64,000 nt of DNA from Streptomyces flaveolus (GCF_000716535.1 NZ_JNWV01000016.1:124001-188000), one strand, 5' to 3'. Shown: positions 35,396-43,644, counted from the stretch's first letter. The notes: generated by a model from the sequence alone, not told the origin. Made by a program: numbers and translations.

Positions 35396-35586
35396 TCCTC
35401 AACATCTCCGCCGTCCTGCTCTTCGGCGCCGCCTCCGCGTTCGCCGTCAAGACCAAATCGGCCGGAGGCGGTGCCGCCCTCGCGCTGTTCCTGTTCGGCT
35501 TCTTCACCGCCGGCACCGGCGCCTACGAGCCCATCCACAACCTGGTGCAGGCGTTCGCCACCGCGCTCAGCGACCTCGGCAACTGA
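35392..35586 (+). CDS. 64-residue two-helix membrane protein
   Basis: Starts MILNISAVLLFGAASAFAV, then a glycine-rich turn and ALALFLFGFFTAGTGAYEPI. ATG overlaps the preceding stop and has GAGGAG 8 bases before it. Commonly found in AICE transfer operons; function not known. Confidence 0.75.
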   Translation: MILNISAVLLFGAASAFAVKTKSAGGGAALALFLFGFFTAGTGAYEPIHNLVQAFATALSDLGN

Positions 35587-35603
35587 GAAAGGAGACCACG
35601 ACC

Positions 35604-36218
35604 ATGAACGAACCCATCGTCGTGCGGCACTGGCTCGCCATCGTCGCGCCCAAGGCAGTGCCCGCGCTCGCCACCACGACCGTGCTCGCGCTCGCCCGGA
35701 TCTGGAATGCCAACGGAGCCGAACACTCCGTCGGCAACGCCGTGCTGATGACCGCCCTGTCCCTGGGGGCCGCGGCGGCCGGCGCGTGCGCCAGCGTCGG
35801 ACGGGCGGGAGACTCCGTCATCGCCGGAACCGCCTTCGCCGCGTCCGGCGCGCTCGCCTTCGCGGGCGTGGCCGGGTACGCCGACGGCATGTCCCTGCCG
35901 CTGCTGCTGTGGTCCGTGGCCACCGCGGGCGCGTACGGGCTGGCTGCCAGGTACTGGCGCCGCGACCGCCGCGACACGCTCACGTACGAGCGGCACGTGA
36001 GCGAGCGGCGCGAGGAGCGCGCCCACATCGAGCGCGTCGAGACGCTGCGCGCCACGACCCAGGTCGAGGTGGCGCGCGCCGGCGCTGCCTACGCCGAACA
36101 ACTCGCCGCGGCGCTCACCGCCCGAGCCGCGCTGCCCGGCTTCGACTCGAAGAGCATCGAGACCGCGGGTCTGCCCGCGCTGCCCGGTGCCGAGATCAGC
36201 AAGGAGCGTGGCTGGTGA
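35604..36218 (+). CDS. AICE membrane protein with coiled tail
   Basis: 204 residues with about four helices (HWLAIVAPKAVPALATTTVL, NAVLMTALSLGAAAAGACAS, SVIAGTAFAASGALAFAGVA, MSLPLLLWSVATAGAYGL), then a charged helix (RHVSERREERAHIERVETLR). AAAGGAG precedes ATG. It is similar in layout to Spd-type spread proteins. It overlaps the next gene by GTGA. Confidence 0.82.
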   Translation: MNEPIVVRHWLAIVAPKAVPALATTTVLALARIWNANGAEHSVGNAVLMTALSLGAAAAGACASVGRAGDSVIAGTAFAASGALAFAGVAGYADGMSLPLLLWSVATAGAYGLAARYWRRDRRDTLTYERHVSERREERAHIERVETLRATTQVEVARAGAAYAEQLAAALTARAALPGFDSKSIETAGLPALPGAEISKERGW

Positions 36219-36445
36219 CCGGCAACCAGACCCGCCGCACGGATGCCCTGCTCTCCGAGGCGCACCGCAACCCGCACGGCCCGATCACGACCGGCAGCGT
36301 GATGCGCCTCTACGCCCGGCTCGGGATCGCGCCCAAGAGGGCCACGGCCCGGGGTGACCTGAAGACGCTCGTCCGGCAGGGCCTGCTCACCGAGCACGGC
36401 CCGAGCCACCAGCGCCACTACGCGCTGCGCACCACCCACCAGTAG
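36215..36445 (+). CDS. small winged-helix-like AICE protein
   Basis: 76 residues from GTG 36215. The text GSVMRLYARLGIAPKRATAR, DLKTLVRQGLLTEHG and HQRHYAL reads as a winged helix with a short wing. It probably binds DNA; the target is unknown. Coupled to the membrane protein before it. Confidence 0.75.
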   Translation: MTGNQTRRTDALLSEAHRNPHGPITTGSVMRLYARLGIAPKRATARGDLKTLVRQGLLTEHGPSHQRHYALRTTHQ

Positions 36446-36532
36446 CTACGCCCGAGGCGGGCGCCGTCTCACCACAAGCCTGCGCCCGCCCCGGTTCTCC
36501 AGTCCCTCCATAGAGAACAGGAGACCTCAAGC

Positions 36533-36610
36533 ATGACCCAACGTCGTGCATTCGGCGAGGGCCGTCCGGCCCATGCCACCCCATCGAGCACGCTGGGGGT
36601 GAGGGTATGA
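36533..36610 (+). CDS. 25-residue leader-like ORF before the primase gene
   Basis: The peptide begins MTQRRAFGEGRPAHATPSST and ends LGVRV. A strong site (CAGGAG) lies about 8 bases before ATG, and the stop overlaps the primase ATG (ATGA). It may serve to couple translation of the replication genes. Confidence 0.55.
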   Translation: MTQRRAFGEGRPAHATPSSTLGVRV

Positions 36611-37497
36611 ACCGCCACCTCCTCTACGCCGCACTCGACGCCGCGGAGCGCGGCTGGGCCGTCCTCCCGCTCCGCCCCGGCGGCAAGCGCCCCGCCCTAC
36701 ATGGTGAGGACGTGTGCCCCGGCATCGGAGACTGCGCCGGCGGTCACCGCAAGTGGGAGGAGCGCGCCACCATCGACCCGGACCGCATTCGTCGGGCGTG
36801 GGGCGAGCTGCCGTTCAACGTCGGCATTGCGACCGGCCCGTCCGGGCTGGTCGTGGTCGACCTCGACATGCCCAAGCGGAAGAGCAGCACGGACACGCCT
36901 AGCGGCGTGACGACCTTTACGGCGCTCTGCGAGCGCGCCGGACAAGCTGTGCCTACGACCCGCACAGTGCGGACCGCGAGCGGTGGCGTCCACCTGTACT
37001 TCACCGCTCCGGCCGACTTGCGGCTCGGCAACACGGCCGGACGGCTCGGCAAGCGCATCGACACCCGGGCGTGGGGCGGTTACGTGGTCGCCCCCGGCAG
37101 CATCACCCGTGCGGGTACCTACGCGCTCGTCAACGACGTGCAGCCCGCCCCTCTGCCCGAATGGCTCAGCGCCCATCTGACGGGTTGTCACTCCGCGCGG
37201 GCACTAACGGCTGCACCGTCGGCTGTCCGAGCGTCCAAGTACGCCGCAGCGGGCTTGAACGCCGAAACGGCGTCCGTACGGCAGGCTCCGGAGGGCGAGC
37301 GCAACGCCACCTTGCTCCGGGCGGCGCGAGCCCTGGGGCGGTTCGTCGCGTGGGGCGACCTCCCCAGGGAGCAGGTTGAGGAGGCTCTTCAGTTGGCGGG
37401 GGAGCAGGCCGGTCTGTCCCCGCGGTCCTGCATGGCCACCATTCGCAGCGGGCTGAACTGGTCGATTGCCCGCAACCAGCAGCGGAGGGCAGCGTGA
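36607..37497 (+). CDS. bifunctional DNA primase/polymerase
   Basis: 296 residues, prim-pol fold: GWAVLPLRPGGKRPALHG, FNVGIATGPSGLVVVDLDMP (the DxD metal site), TVRTASGGVHLYFTAP and RIDTRAWGGYVVAPGSITRA. A C-terminal helical region (ERNATLLRAARALGRFV) follows. It replaces the RepSA initiator of pSAM2 and, with the DUF3631 helicase-like ATPase, should replicate the excised element. It overlaps the genes on both sides. Confidence 0.92.
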   Translation: MNRHLLYAALDAAERGWAVLPLRPGGKRPALHGEDVCPGIGDCAGGHRKWEERATIDPDRIRRAWGELPFNVGIATGPSGLVVVDLDMPKRKSSTDTPSGVTTFTALCERAGQAVPTTRTVRTASGGVHLYFTAPADLRLGNTAGRLGKRIDTRAWGGYVVAPGSITRAGTYALVNDVQPAPLPEWLSAHLTGCHSARALTAAPSAVRASKYAAAGLNAETASVRQAPEGERNATLLRAARALGRFVAWGDLPREQVEEALQLAGEQAGLSPRSCMATIRSGLNWSIARNQQRRAA

Positions 37498-37910
37498 GTC
37501 CCCGCTCTCGCTCCTCGCTGAGGTTGGTCCACTCCGCGGAACGGCCAGCGGACGGCGGCACGGCCACCCGCTCCCGCCCTCCACTGAAGAGCCTTCCCGC
37601 AACCCCGTCCGGCCCGCGCGCCGCGGGCAACGCCGAGTCCACTCCGGCCGTGGGCGAGCCGAAAGGCGCCGCCCGCAAGGGCGACCCTTCTGCTCTTCGT
37701 TCTGACCCGCACACGGTCACCGTGACCGGCATCATGCCGGGTCTCCAGATCCGCACGACCGGCGTACCGGTGGCCGACTGGCTTTGCTCCTGCGGGCACC
37801 ACGAACGGGCTCGTGGCCGCGCCGCCGTCACCGAACTCACCGGACGCGTACACGTCGGCGTCTGCCCTCACCGCACCACCCCTGTACAGGAAGGGAGGAC
37901 CCTCGCATGA
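37494..37910 (+). CDS. unknown AICE protein with CxC-H zinc-like motif
   Basis: 138 residues from GTG 37494. The first 75 are basic and disordered. The end, VADWLCSCGHHERARGRAAV with HVGVCPH, looks like a small zinc-binding domain. It sits between primase and ATPase, with four-base overlaps on both sides, so it is part of the replication operon. Confidence 0.75.
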   Translation: MSPRSRSSLRLVHSAERPADGGTATRSRPPLKSLPATPSGPRAAGNAESTPAVGEPKGAARKGDPSALRSDPHTVTVTGIMPGLQIRTTGVPVADWLCSCGHHERARGRAAVTELTGRVHVGVCPHRTTPVQEGRTLA

Positions 37911-39058
37911 CTTCCACCACGAACGGCGCGGTCCTGCTCGATGAGGTGGAAGCCTTCCACCGCCGTTTCAACATCTTCCCCCTCGACGCCGCGTACGTCG
38001 CCGTGACGCTGTGGGACGCGCACGCACACCTGCTCGACTGCTTCGACTCCACCCCGCGGCTCGCGTTCCTGTCGCCGGAGCCGGGCTCCGGCAAGTCCCG
38101 AGCGCTGGAGATCGTGGAAACCCTCGTGCCGCAACCGATGGTGGCGGTCAATGCCTCCGCCTCCGCGCTCTTCCGCGCGGTGTCGGGAATGGAGGGAAGG
38201 CCCACGATCCTGTTCGACGAGATCGACACAGTCTTCGGTCCCAAGGCCGGAGAGAACGAACAGCTCCGAGGCTTCCTTAACGCCGGCCACCGCCGCTCCG
38301 GCGTCATGTGGCGCTGCGTGGGCGACGGCTCCAACCAGCAGGTACAGGAGTTCCCGTCGTTCTGCGCCGTCGCGGTTGCCGGGCTCGGCTCGCTGCCGGA
38401 CACGATCCTCACGCGCTCGGTCATCGTCCGCATGCGGCGCCGCGCCCCGAACGAGCAGGTGGAGCCGTTCCGGCAGCGCATCCACGAGAAGGAAGGGCAC
38501 GCGCTGCGCGAGCGGCTTTCCACCTGGGCCCAGTCCGTCCGCGACCAGGTCGACGGGGTGTTCCCGGAACTCCCGGAGGGCATCACCGACCGGCCCGCGG
38601 ATGTGTGGGAACCCCTGCTCGCCATCGCGGACGCCGCTGGAGGCACATGGCCGGCGCGGGCTCGCGCCGCCTGCATCGAGCTGGTGAACGCAGCCAAGAC
38701 CAGCGACAAGGGCAGCATCGGAATCCGCCTGCTCACTGACCTCCGCGACTACGTGTTCAACGGCATCGACCGTCTGCCCACCGTCGCCATCCTCGACAGG
38801 CTGCACAGCCTTGAAGAGGCGCCGTGGGCGGACATGAGCGGCAAGCCGCTCGACGCGCGCGGGCTGTCGAGGATGCTCCGGGAGTACATGACCGCGGACA
38901 ACACCCCGATTGCGGCCCGCAACATCAAGACCGGTGGGAGCGTCATGAAGGGCTACTACGCGACCGATCTGCACGACGCGTGGCAGCGCTACTGCCCGCC
39001 CCCCGCGGAAAGTCCGCTACTTCCGCTACCGGCGCTACCGGGCAGGTCAGAGCCCTAG
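37907..39058 (+). CDS. DUF3631 ATPase, replication partner of the primase
   Basis: 383 residues. Walker A SPEPGSGKSRALE (about 58-70), Walker B PTILFDEIDTVFG and an arginine segment LTRSVIVRMRRRAP give an AAA-type ATPase. DUF3631 follows (IRLLTDLRDYVF, LDARGLSRMLREYM, KGYYATDLHDAWQRY). These proteins act as helicase-like partners of prim-pol. The last codons run into a repeat array (TCCGCTAC), so the protein ends in a low-complexity LLPLPALPGRSEP. Confidence 0.9.
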   Translation: MTSTTNGAVLLDEVEAFHRRFNIFPLDAAYVAVTLWDAHAHLLDCFDSTPRLAFLSPEPGSGKSRALEIVETLVPQPMVAVNASASALFRAVSGMEGRPTILFDEIDTVFGPKAGENEQLRGFLNAGHRRSGVMWRCVGDGSNQQVQEFPSFCAVAVAGLGSLPDTILTRSVIVRMRRRAPNEQVEPFRQRIHEKEGHALRERLSTWAQSVRDQVDGVFPELPEGITDRPADVWEPLLAIADAAGGTWPARARAACIELVNAAKTSDKGSIGIRLLTDLRDYVFNGIDRLPTVAILDRLHSLEEAPWADMSGKPLDARGLSRMLREYMTADNTPIAARNIKTGGSVMKGYYATDLHDAWQRYCPPPAESPLLPLPALPGRSEP

Positions 39059-39227
39059 AAGGGGTAGCGGATCGGTACTCCGTATCCGCTACCGCGACGC
39101 TCCATCCGCTACTCGCCCCGGCCACGACTCCAGGGCCGGTAGCGGCTCCATCCGCTACTGCTGTCTCCATCCGCTACTTGGATCACGCCTTTGACCAGGG
39201 CGGTAGCGGAGGTAGCGGAAGTAGCGG
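39014..39227. repeat. TCCGCTAC/GTAGCGGA octamer array (candidate clt or origin)
   Basis: CCGCTAC or its complement begins at 39014, 39023, 39064, 39086, 39106, 39139, 39152, 39171, 39203, 39212 and 39221: eleven copies, ten of them perfect over the octamer TCCGCTAC/GTAGCGGA, plus a variant at 39032. Both orientations occur. TraB proteins bind 8-bp repeats (TRS) in clt; iterons of plasmid origins are an alternative. Confidence 0.8.
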
Positions 39228-39282
39228 ACCTGACAGGAAGGGGGCCACAGCCCCCGGAACCCTGCCGAGGAGGCACCGCCGC

Positions 39283-39492
39283 ATGAGCACCGTTGCCGCA
39301 CCCGCCGAACAACTCCTCTACCGACCCGAGGAAGCGGCCAAGGCTCTCCGCATCGGACGCTCGATGGTCTACGAGGAGATACGCCTCGGACGACTTCAGA
39401 CCGTCCGCATCGGCCGTCGCCGACTCGTGCCGCCGGAGTACATCGCGCAGTACGTCGAACTCCTCAAGCGCGAGGCGGAAGCCAACGCCTGA
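39283..39492 (+). CDS. xis: excisionase (MerR-like helix-turn-helix)
   Basis: 69 residues from ATG 39283, with GAGGAGG upstream. LLYRPEEAAKALRIGRSMVY, EEIRLGRLQTVRIGRRRLVP is the standard AICE Xis fold that binds and bends DNA at the att end to favour excision. It precedes the integrase in the usual order but is separated from it by a hairpin. Confidence 0.9.
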   Translation: MSTVAAPAEQLLYRPEEAAKALRIGRSMVYEEIRLGRLQTVRIGRRRLVPPEYIAQYVELLKREAEANA

Positions 39493-39511
39493 ATTCCCCA
39501 ACACCCGTTCC

Positions 39512-39543
39512 ACAGGGCCGCGTCCTTCAGGGCGCGGCCCTGT
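39512..39543 (+). terminator. hairpin between xis and int
   Basis: ACAGGGCCGCG pairs with CGCGGCCCTGT (10-base loop) and is followed by ACTTTTGG. It may limit read-through from xis into int, or shield the int ribosome site (GGAGG, directly after). Confidence 0.65.
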
Positions 39544-39565
39544 ACTTTTGGAGGCACGACGCAGC

Positions 39566-40768
39566 ATGAGCGAAACCCCGAAGCGCGCCACCAGGGCCGG
39601 TCATGGCCAAGACACCATCTATTGGGACGCGGCCAAGAAGCGGTACGTCGGGGCCGTTTCCCTGGGCTACGCCCCGAACGGCAAGCGCCGCCGGCCGAAG
39701 GTCTACGGCAAGACGAAGACCGAAGTGCGGCAAAAGATCCGGGACTTGAAGAAGGAAGTACAGACCGGCGTCAAGTCACCGGTGAACTACACCGTGGCCG
39801 ACGCTGTGAACGACTGGTTGGAGCGCGGCCTCAAGGGACGCGAGGAACTGACTCTCAGCAAGAACCGCAGCATGGCGAACAAGCACCTGGTTCCGCTGCT
39901 CGGCAAGGCGAAGCTGAAGGATCTCAGCGCAGACGACGTTGACGACTGGTTGGACGACAGGGCCGAAGTGCTCGCCACGCGAAGCCTGCGCGACCTGCTC
40001 GCTATCCTGCGTCGCTCCATCGCGCACGCCCAGCGCAGGGACAAGGCGGCGCGGAACGTCGCCCTGCTCGTCACCGCCCCGGAGGGGCGCCCCGGCCGGC
40101 CGAGCAAGGCACTGAACCTGGAGCAGGCCAAAGCCGTGCTCGCCGCCGCGCGAGGCTCGCGGCTGTACGCGTACCTGGTGCTGTCACTTCTGAGCGGCGT
40201 CCGCACGGAGGAGGCGCGCCCCCTCACCTGGGACCACGTGTTCCTGGAGACGAAGGACGGCATCCCGCCGCACGTCGCGGTGTGGCGCTCGGTGCGCAAG
40301 CACGGCGAGACGAAGACCAGGAAGAGCCGGCGGACCATCGCTCTGCCGAAACAGGTGGTCGACGTCCTCGAAGAGCACCTGCGGTGGCAGCAGCAGGAGC
40401 GGGCATCGAGGGGGATGGAGTGGAGCCGGAGCGGCCGTGTCTTCACGACCAGGACCGGCGAGCCGCTCGACGCGGCCAACGTCCGGCGCGACTTCAAGGC
40501 CATCGTGCGAAAGGCGGGCCTGAAGCCGGAGTGGACGCCGCGGGAGCTCCGGCACAGCTTCGTGTCGCTGCTCTCTGACCATGGCATCCCGCTGGAGACG
40601 ATCGCTCTGCTGGTCGGTCACAGCAGCCAGGCGACGACCGAGGCGGTCTACCGGAAGCAGCTCCGACCCGTGATCACGAAGGGTGCCGAAGCCATGGACG
40701 ACATCTTCGCCGATGATCAGGAAGGGGAGGAGGCGGAGGAGCAGGAAGAGGGCGGCGCGGTGGCCTGA
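39566..40768 (+). CDS. int: tyrosine-type site-specific integrase
   Basis: 400 residues. An arm-binding and SAM-like core-binding N-half (TVADAVNDWLERGLK, DLSADDVDDWLDDRAEVL) is followed by the catalytic domain with R213 (LSGVRTEEA), R329-H330 (RELRHSFVSLL), the VGHSS histidine and nucleophile Y362 (AVYRKQLRP). The tail is acidic (EGEEAEEQEEG). The gene stops 84 bases from the tRNA-Pro 3' end, its predicted target. Confidence 0.95.
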   Translation: MSETPKRATRAGHGQDTIYWDAAKKRYVGAVSLGYAPNGKRRRPKVYGKTKTEVRQKIRDLKKEVQTGVKSPVNYTVADAVNDWLERGLKGREELTLSKNRSMANKHLVPLLGKAKLKDLSADDVDDWLDDRAEVLATRSLRDLLAILRRSIAHAQRRDKAARNVALLVTAPEGRPGRPSKALNLEQAKAVLAAARGSRLYAYLVLSLLSGVRTEEARPLTWDHVFLETKDGIPPHVAVWRSVRKHGETKTRKSRRTIALPKQVVDVLEEHLRWQQQERASRGMEWSRSGRVFTTRTGEPLDAANVRRDFKAIVRKAGLKPEWTPRELRHSFVSLLSDHGIPLETIALLVGHSSQATTEAVYRKQLRPVITKGAEAMDDIFADDQEGEEAEEQEEGGAVA

Positions 40769-40776
40769 TCAACTTC

Positions 40777-40800
40777 GTTTGGCCCCCCGTTTGGCCCCCC
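40777..40800. repeat. perfect GTTTGGCCCCCC tandem pair, right end
   Basis: Two abutting 12-mers between the int stop and the tRNA. Nearly the same pair lies at 21954-21977 inside the left att. Candidate arm-type binding sites. Confidence 0.6.
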
Positions 40801-40809
40801 GAGCACGAC

Positions 40810-40843
40810 AAAGGGCCAATCGCGATCATGCGATTGGCCCTTT
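40810..40843. terminator. 14-bp perfect hairpin between int and tRNA-Pro
   Basis: AAAGGGCCAATCGC pairs with GCGATTGGCCCTTT over a six-base loop. It can end both int (plus) and tRNA-Pro (minus) transcripts. Confidence 0.85.
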
Positions 40844-40851
40844 GACCTGTG

Positions 40852-40925
40852 TCGGGGTGGCGGGATTTGAACCCACGACCTCTTCGTCCCGAACGAAGCG
40901 CGCTGCCAAGCTGCGCTACACCCCG
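40852..40925 (-). tRNA. tRNA-Pro (anticodon CGG)
   Basis: 74 bases on the minus strand. Acceptor CGGGGTG pairs with CACCCCG, discriminator A. The anticodon stem CTTCG/CGAAG encloses loop TTCGGGA, so the anticodon is CGG. The T loop is GTTCAAATC. CCA is not encoded. The 3' half is the integration site of the element. Confidence 0.96.
40854..40895. other. right attachment site within tRNA-Pro
   Basis: The 42 bases shared with 21812-21853, from the acceptor 3' strand to the anticodon loop. Integration here restores a complete tRNA. Confidence 0.75.
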
Positions 40926-40990
40926 GTGTCGCTGCTCTCGCGGCGACGACGTTTACTTTAGCCCACCGGTGGCTGTAGACGAAATCCGGT

Positions 40991-41749
40991 TTAGGCGGGG
41001 TGGCGGACCGGGGTCGGGCGGGCGTGGTCGAGGGCCACCAGGAGGACGGCCAGGGCGTAGATCGCGAGGCCGATGAGGAGGGCGTTGGCCAGGATGCTGC
41101 GGTAGCCGTGGGTCGCCACGTCCAGGAAGGGATAGAGGTACCGGGACGGGCTGGCCGGTGGCAGGAACGCGGGCCTCGTGAGGGAGAAGACCAGGTAGGC
41201 CAGGGGGTAGAGGAGCCAGGCCGCGGTCTGGCGCAGGTGCAGGCGGGCCGCGGGGGTCAGGAGGAGCCAGTCGAGCAGGGCCGCCACCGGGACCACGAGG
41301 TGGAGGACCTGGAGGGCTGCCCACTGGGCGTGCCAGCGCTCCGGGGGTGCCGTCGCTCCGGTCATGGAGAACGGGGGCGTCGTGTGGGCCAGGAGCAGGT
41401 GGTAGACCAGCGCCGAGGTCAGGACGTAGAGGAGCGTCGCCCCTGTCACGGCCGACGGGAGCGGACGGCGGGCCCGCCAGGCCCTCGACGCGGACAGGAG
41501 CATGACTACGGTCAGCAGGATGCCGGCCTGGACGCTGAAGTAGCTCAGGATGTCGGCCGGGGGGCCCAGCAGGAGTTCCAGCGCGACGCCGGCGGCCGCC
41601 GCCACGGCGGTCACCAGGCGGAACACCGCGGCCCGGGGGCGGCGGACCGGGGCCACCACCGCCGTGGCCGGGACCGGGGCGGGCAGCAGCAGGGGCGGGC
41701 CCGGGACCGCGGGCAGGTCCGGGATCTCCCTGGGTATCGGGGCGGTCAT
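40991..41749 (-). CDS. Pr6Pr family membrane protein
   Basis: 252 residues with six membrane helices after a proline-rich N-terminus. The text ILSYFSVQAGILLTVVMLLS, MTGATAPPERWHAQWAALQV and LLYPLAYLVFSLTR...YLYPFLDV matches the FAR-17a/AIG1-like Pr6Pr family. Function is unknown, possibly hydrolysis of lipid esters by analogy. It starts at ATG 41749. Confidence 0.85.
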   Translation of the reverse strand: MTAPIPREIPDLPAVPGPPLLLPAPVPATAVVAPVRRPRAAVFRLVTAVAAAAGVALELLLGPPADILSYFSVQAGILLTVVMLLSASRAWRARRPLPSAVTGATLLYVLTSALVYHLLLAHTTPPFSMTGATAPPERWHAQWAALQVLHLVVPVAALLDWLLLTPAARLHLRQTAAWLLYPLAYLVFSLTRPAFLPPASPSRYLYPFLDVATHGYRSILANALLIGLAIYALAVLLVALDHARPTPVRHPA

Positions 41750-41904
41750 GCCCTCACGCTAGGAGCGGGGGAGGGGGGCGGCCATGTGGACTCGTCCGTT
41801 TGGGGGACGGGGGTCCGGTCCGGTTTCCCGGTTGGCAGGCGGGCCGTGGTCCTGGCCCGGCCGCCCCCTCGCCCCCGCCCCTTGCCGCTTACCGTCTCGC
41901 CCCT

Positions 41905-42831
41905 TTACTCCTTCCCCACCAGCGTCAGCAGGGTCGCCTCCGGTGGGCAGGCGAAGCGGACCGGGGTGTAGCGGTTGGTGCCGCAGCCCGCCGAGACGTG
42001 GAGGTAGGAGGTGTGGCCCTCCGCCGTGTGCGTGGAGAGGCCCTTCACGCGGTCCGTGTCCAGGTCGCAGTTGGTGACCAGGGCGCCGTAGAAGGGGATG
42101 CACACCTGGCCGCCGTGGGTGTGGCCGGCCAGGATCAGCGGGTAGGCGTCCGCCGCGAAGGCGTCCAGGGCCCGCAGGTACGGCGCGTGGACCACGCCGA
42201 GCGAGAAGTCGTACGACCCGGACGGGCCGCCGGCCACCTGGGCGTAGCGGTCCCGCTTGATGTGCGGGTCGTCCAGTCCCGTCAGCTCGATCGAGACGCC
42301 CTCGACCTTCAGCACGCCCCGCGTGTTCGTCAGGTTCAGCCAGCCCGCCTCGTCGAAGCCGTCCCGCAGGTCCTCCCACGGGTTGTGGATCGCGCCGACG
42401 ACCGGCGGGTTGCCGTTCAGGCCGTGCCGGCCCTGCACCTTCTCCAGCAGGTAGCGGGCGGGGTTGCGGGGCCTGGGGCCGTAGTAGTCGTTGGAGCCGA
42501 AGACGTACGCGCCCGGGAACTCCATCAGCGGGCCCAGGGCGTCCAGGACCTCGGGGACGCCCTCGGGGTCCGACAGGTTGTCGCCCGTGTTGATCACGAA
42601 GTCGGGGCGCAGTCCGGCCAGCGACTGCAGCCAGCGCTGCTTCTTGCGCTGCCCGCTCACCATGTGGATGTCGGAGACCTGCAGCACACGCAGCGGGCGC
42701 ATGCCCGGGGGCAGGACCGGGACGGTGACCCGTCGGAGGCGGAAGGAACGGGCCTCGAAGCCCGCCGCATAGACCAGGCCGGCGGCGCCGGCCGCCACGA
42801 TTCCCAGGGGGATTCCGTATCGCGCGCGCAT
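41905..42831 (-). CDS. metallophosphoesterase
   Basis: 308 residues. N-terminal anchor (YGIPLGIVAAGAAGLVYAAG). Metal motifs in order: QVSDIHMV (DxH), NTGDNL (GDxx), FGSNDYYGP (GNxD variant with Ser-Asn-Asp), VVHAP and AGHTHGGQV (GHxH). This is the YkuE/YaeI-like membrane-bound calcineurin-type phosphoesterase family, often near class A PBP genes. Substrate unknown. Confidence 0.93.
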   Translation of the reverse strand: MRARYGIPLGIVAAGAAGLVYAAGFEARSFRLRRVTVPVLPPGMRPLRVLQVSDIHMVSGQRKKQRWLQSLAGLRPDFVINTGDNLSDPEGVPEVLDALGPLMEFPGAYVFGSNDYYGPRPRNPARYLLEKVQGRHGLNGNPPVVGAIHNPWEDLRDGFDEAGWLNLTNTRGVLKVEGVSIELTGLDDPHIKRDRYAQVAGGPSGSYDFSLGVVHAPYLRALDAFAADAYPLILAGHTHGGQVCIPFYGALVTNCDLDTDRVKGLSTHTAEGHTSYLHVSAGCGTNRYTPVRFACPPEATLLTLVGKE

Positions 42832-42925
42832 GTGCCCATCGTGTCAGACGCGTTGGCCGTGGTGAGACCGCCCGCCGGGTAAATCGGCGGGCGTACCGTG
42901 CGGTGCACCTGCGACAATCGTGACC

Positions 42926-43393
42926 ATGACCACCACGCTCAAGTCGAAGCTGCACGCCGACCTCAACGCCGCGATCAAGGAGCGTGACGAGCTCCGCTCC
43001 TCGACCCTCCGGCTGACGCTCGCCGCGATCACCAAGGAGGAGGTCGCGGGCAAGGAGAAGCGTGAGCTCTCCGACGACGAGGTGCTGAAGGTGATCACCC
43101 GTGAGGCCAAGAAGCGCCGTGAGGCCGCCGAGGCCTTCGCGCAGGGCGGCCGTGCCGAGCAGGCGGAGCGGGAGAAGGCGGAGGGCGAGGTGCTCGCCGG
43201 GTACCTGCCCAAGCAGCTGTCCGACGAGGAGCTGAACGCGATCGTCGCCCAGGCCGTGGAGGAGGCGAAGGCGGCCGGTGCCGAGGGGCCGCGGGCCATG
43301 GGCGCCGTCATGAAGATCGTGAACCCGAAGGTGGCCGGCCAGGCCGAGGGCGGCCGGGTCGCCGCCGCGGTGAAGAAGCTGCTCCAGGGCTGA
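42926..43393 (+). CDS. GatB/YqeY domain protein
   Basis: 155 residues, highly charged. LKSKLHADLNAAIKERDELR, STLRLTLAAITKEEV and AVMKIVNPKVAGQAEGGRVA are typical of YqeY, which shares the tRNA-binding tail of GatB. Role unclear, perhaps tRNA related. An in-frame GTG at 42920 is an alternative start. Confidence 0.93.
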   Translation: MTTTLKSKLHADLNAAIKERDELRSSTLRLTLAAITKEEVAGKEKRELSDDEVLKVITREAKKRREAAEAFAQGGRAEQAEREKAEGEVLAGYLPKQLSDEELNAIVAQAVEEAKAAGAEGPRAMGAVMKIVNPKVAGQAEGGRVAAAVKKLLQG

Positions 43394-43421
43394 CACGCGG
43401 AGCCGAAGAGCGAGGGCGAGC

Positions 43422-43500
43422 CCCTCCCTATGGGCTTCCCTCCCTATGGGCCTCCCTCTCTACGGGCTTCCCTCTCTACGGGCTTCCCTCTCTATGAGCT
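43422..43500 (+). repeat. 16-bp tandem repeat, five units
   Basis: Units of CCCTCTCTACGGGCTT or CCCTCCCTATGGGCTT run from 43422 to 43500, the last one altered. The strand is strongly pyrimidine-rich. No gene lies here. Confidence 0.7.
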
Positions 43501-43583
43501 CCGGCTCCCTGCGGGCCCCGGCTCCCTGCGGGCTCCGCCTTGCTCTGCGGGCACCCGTTCTTCACGGCCCCCCGTTCATGACA

Positions 43584-43618
43584 GCGGGGCCGCACCCCTG
43601 ACAGAGGTGCGGCCCCGC
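43584..43618. terminator. bidirectional hairpin between yqeY and the PBP gene
   Basis: GCGGGGCCGCACC pairs with GGTGCGGCCCCGC (13 bp, 9-base loop) between two converging genes. Confidence 0.85.
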
Positions 43619-43644
43619 AGTCGTACCCGGCAAAGGGCTACGGG

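Larger units (their letters stand above)
21812..40895. mobile_element. actinomycete integrative and conjugative element in tRNA-Pro(CGG)
   Basis: The element is bounded by a 42-bp near-repeat of the tRNA 3' half (21812-21853 and 40854-40895, three mismatches). It holds integrase, excisionase, primase-polymerase, DUF3631 ATPase, GntR regulator, TraB/FtsK translocase, DUF2637/SpdB-like protein and small mating genes. This is the AICE gene set (double-stranded-DNA transfer by TraB); the model element pSAM2 also uses tRNA-Pro. A lower-GC cargo segment with defence-like genes lies at its left. All backbone genes needed for excision, replication and transfer look intact. Confidence 0.88.

Noticed and set aside
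39014-39227. Series of hairpin terminators
   Set aside because: The octamers occur in mixed order and spacing and do not form one consistent stem.
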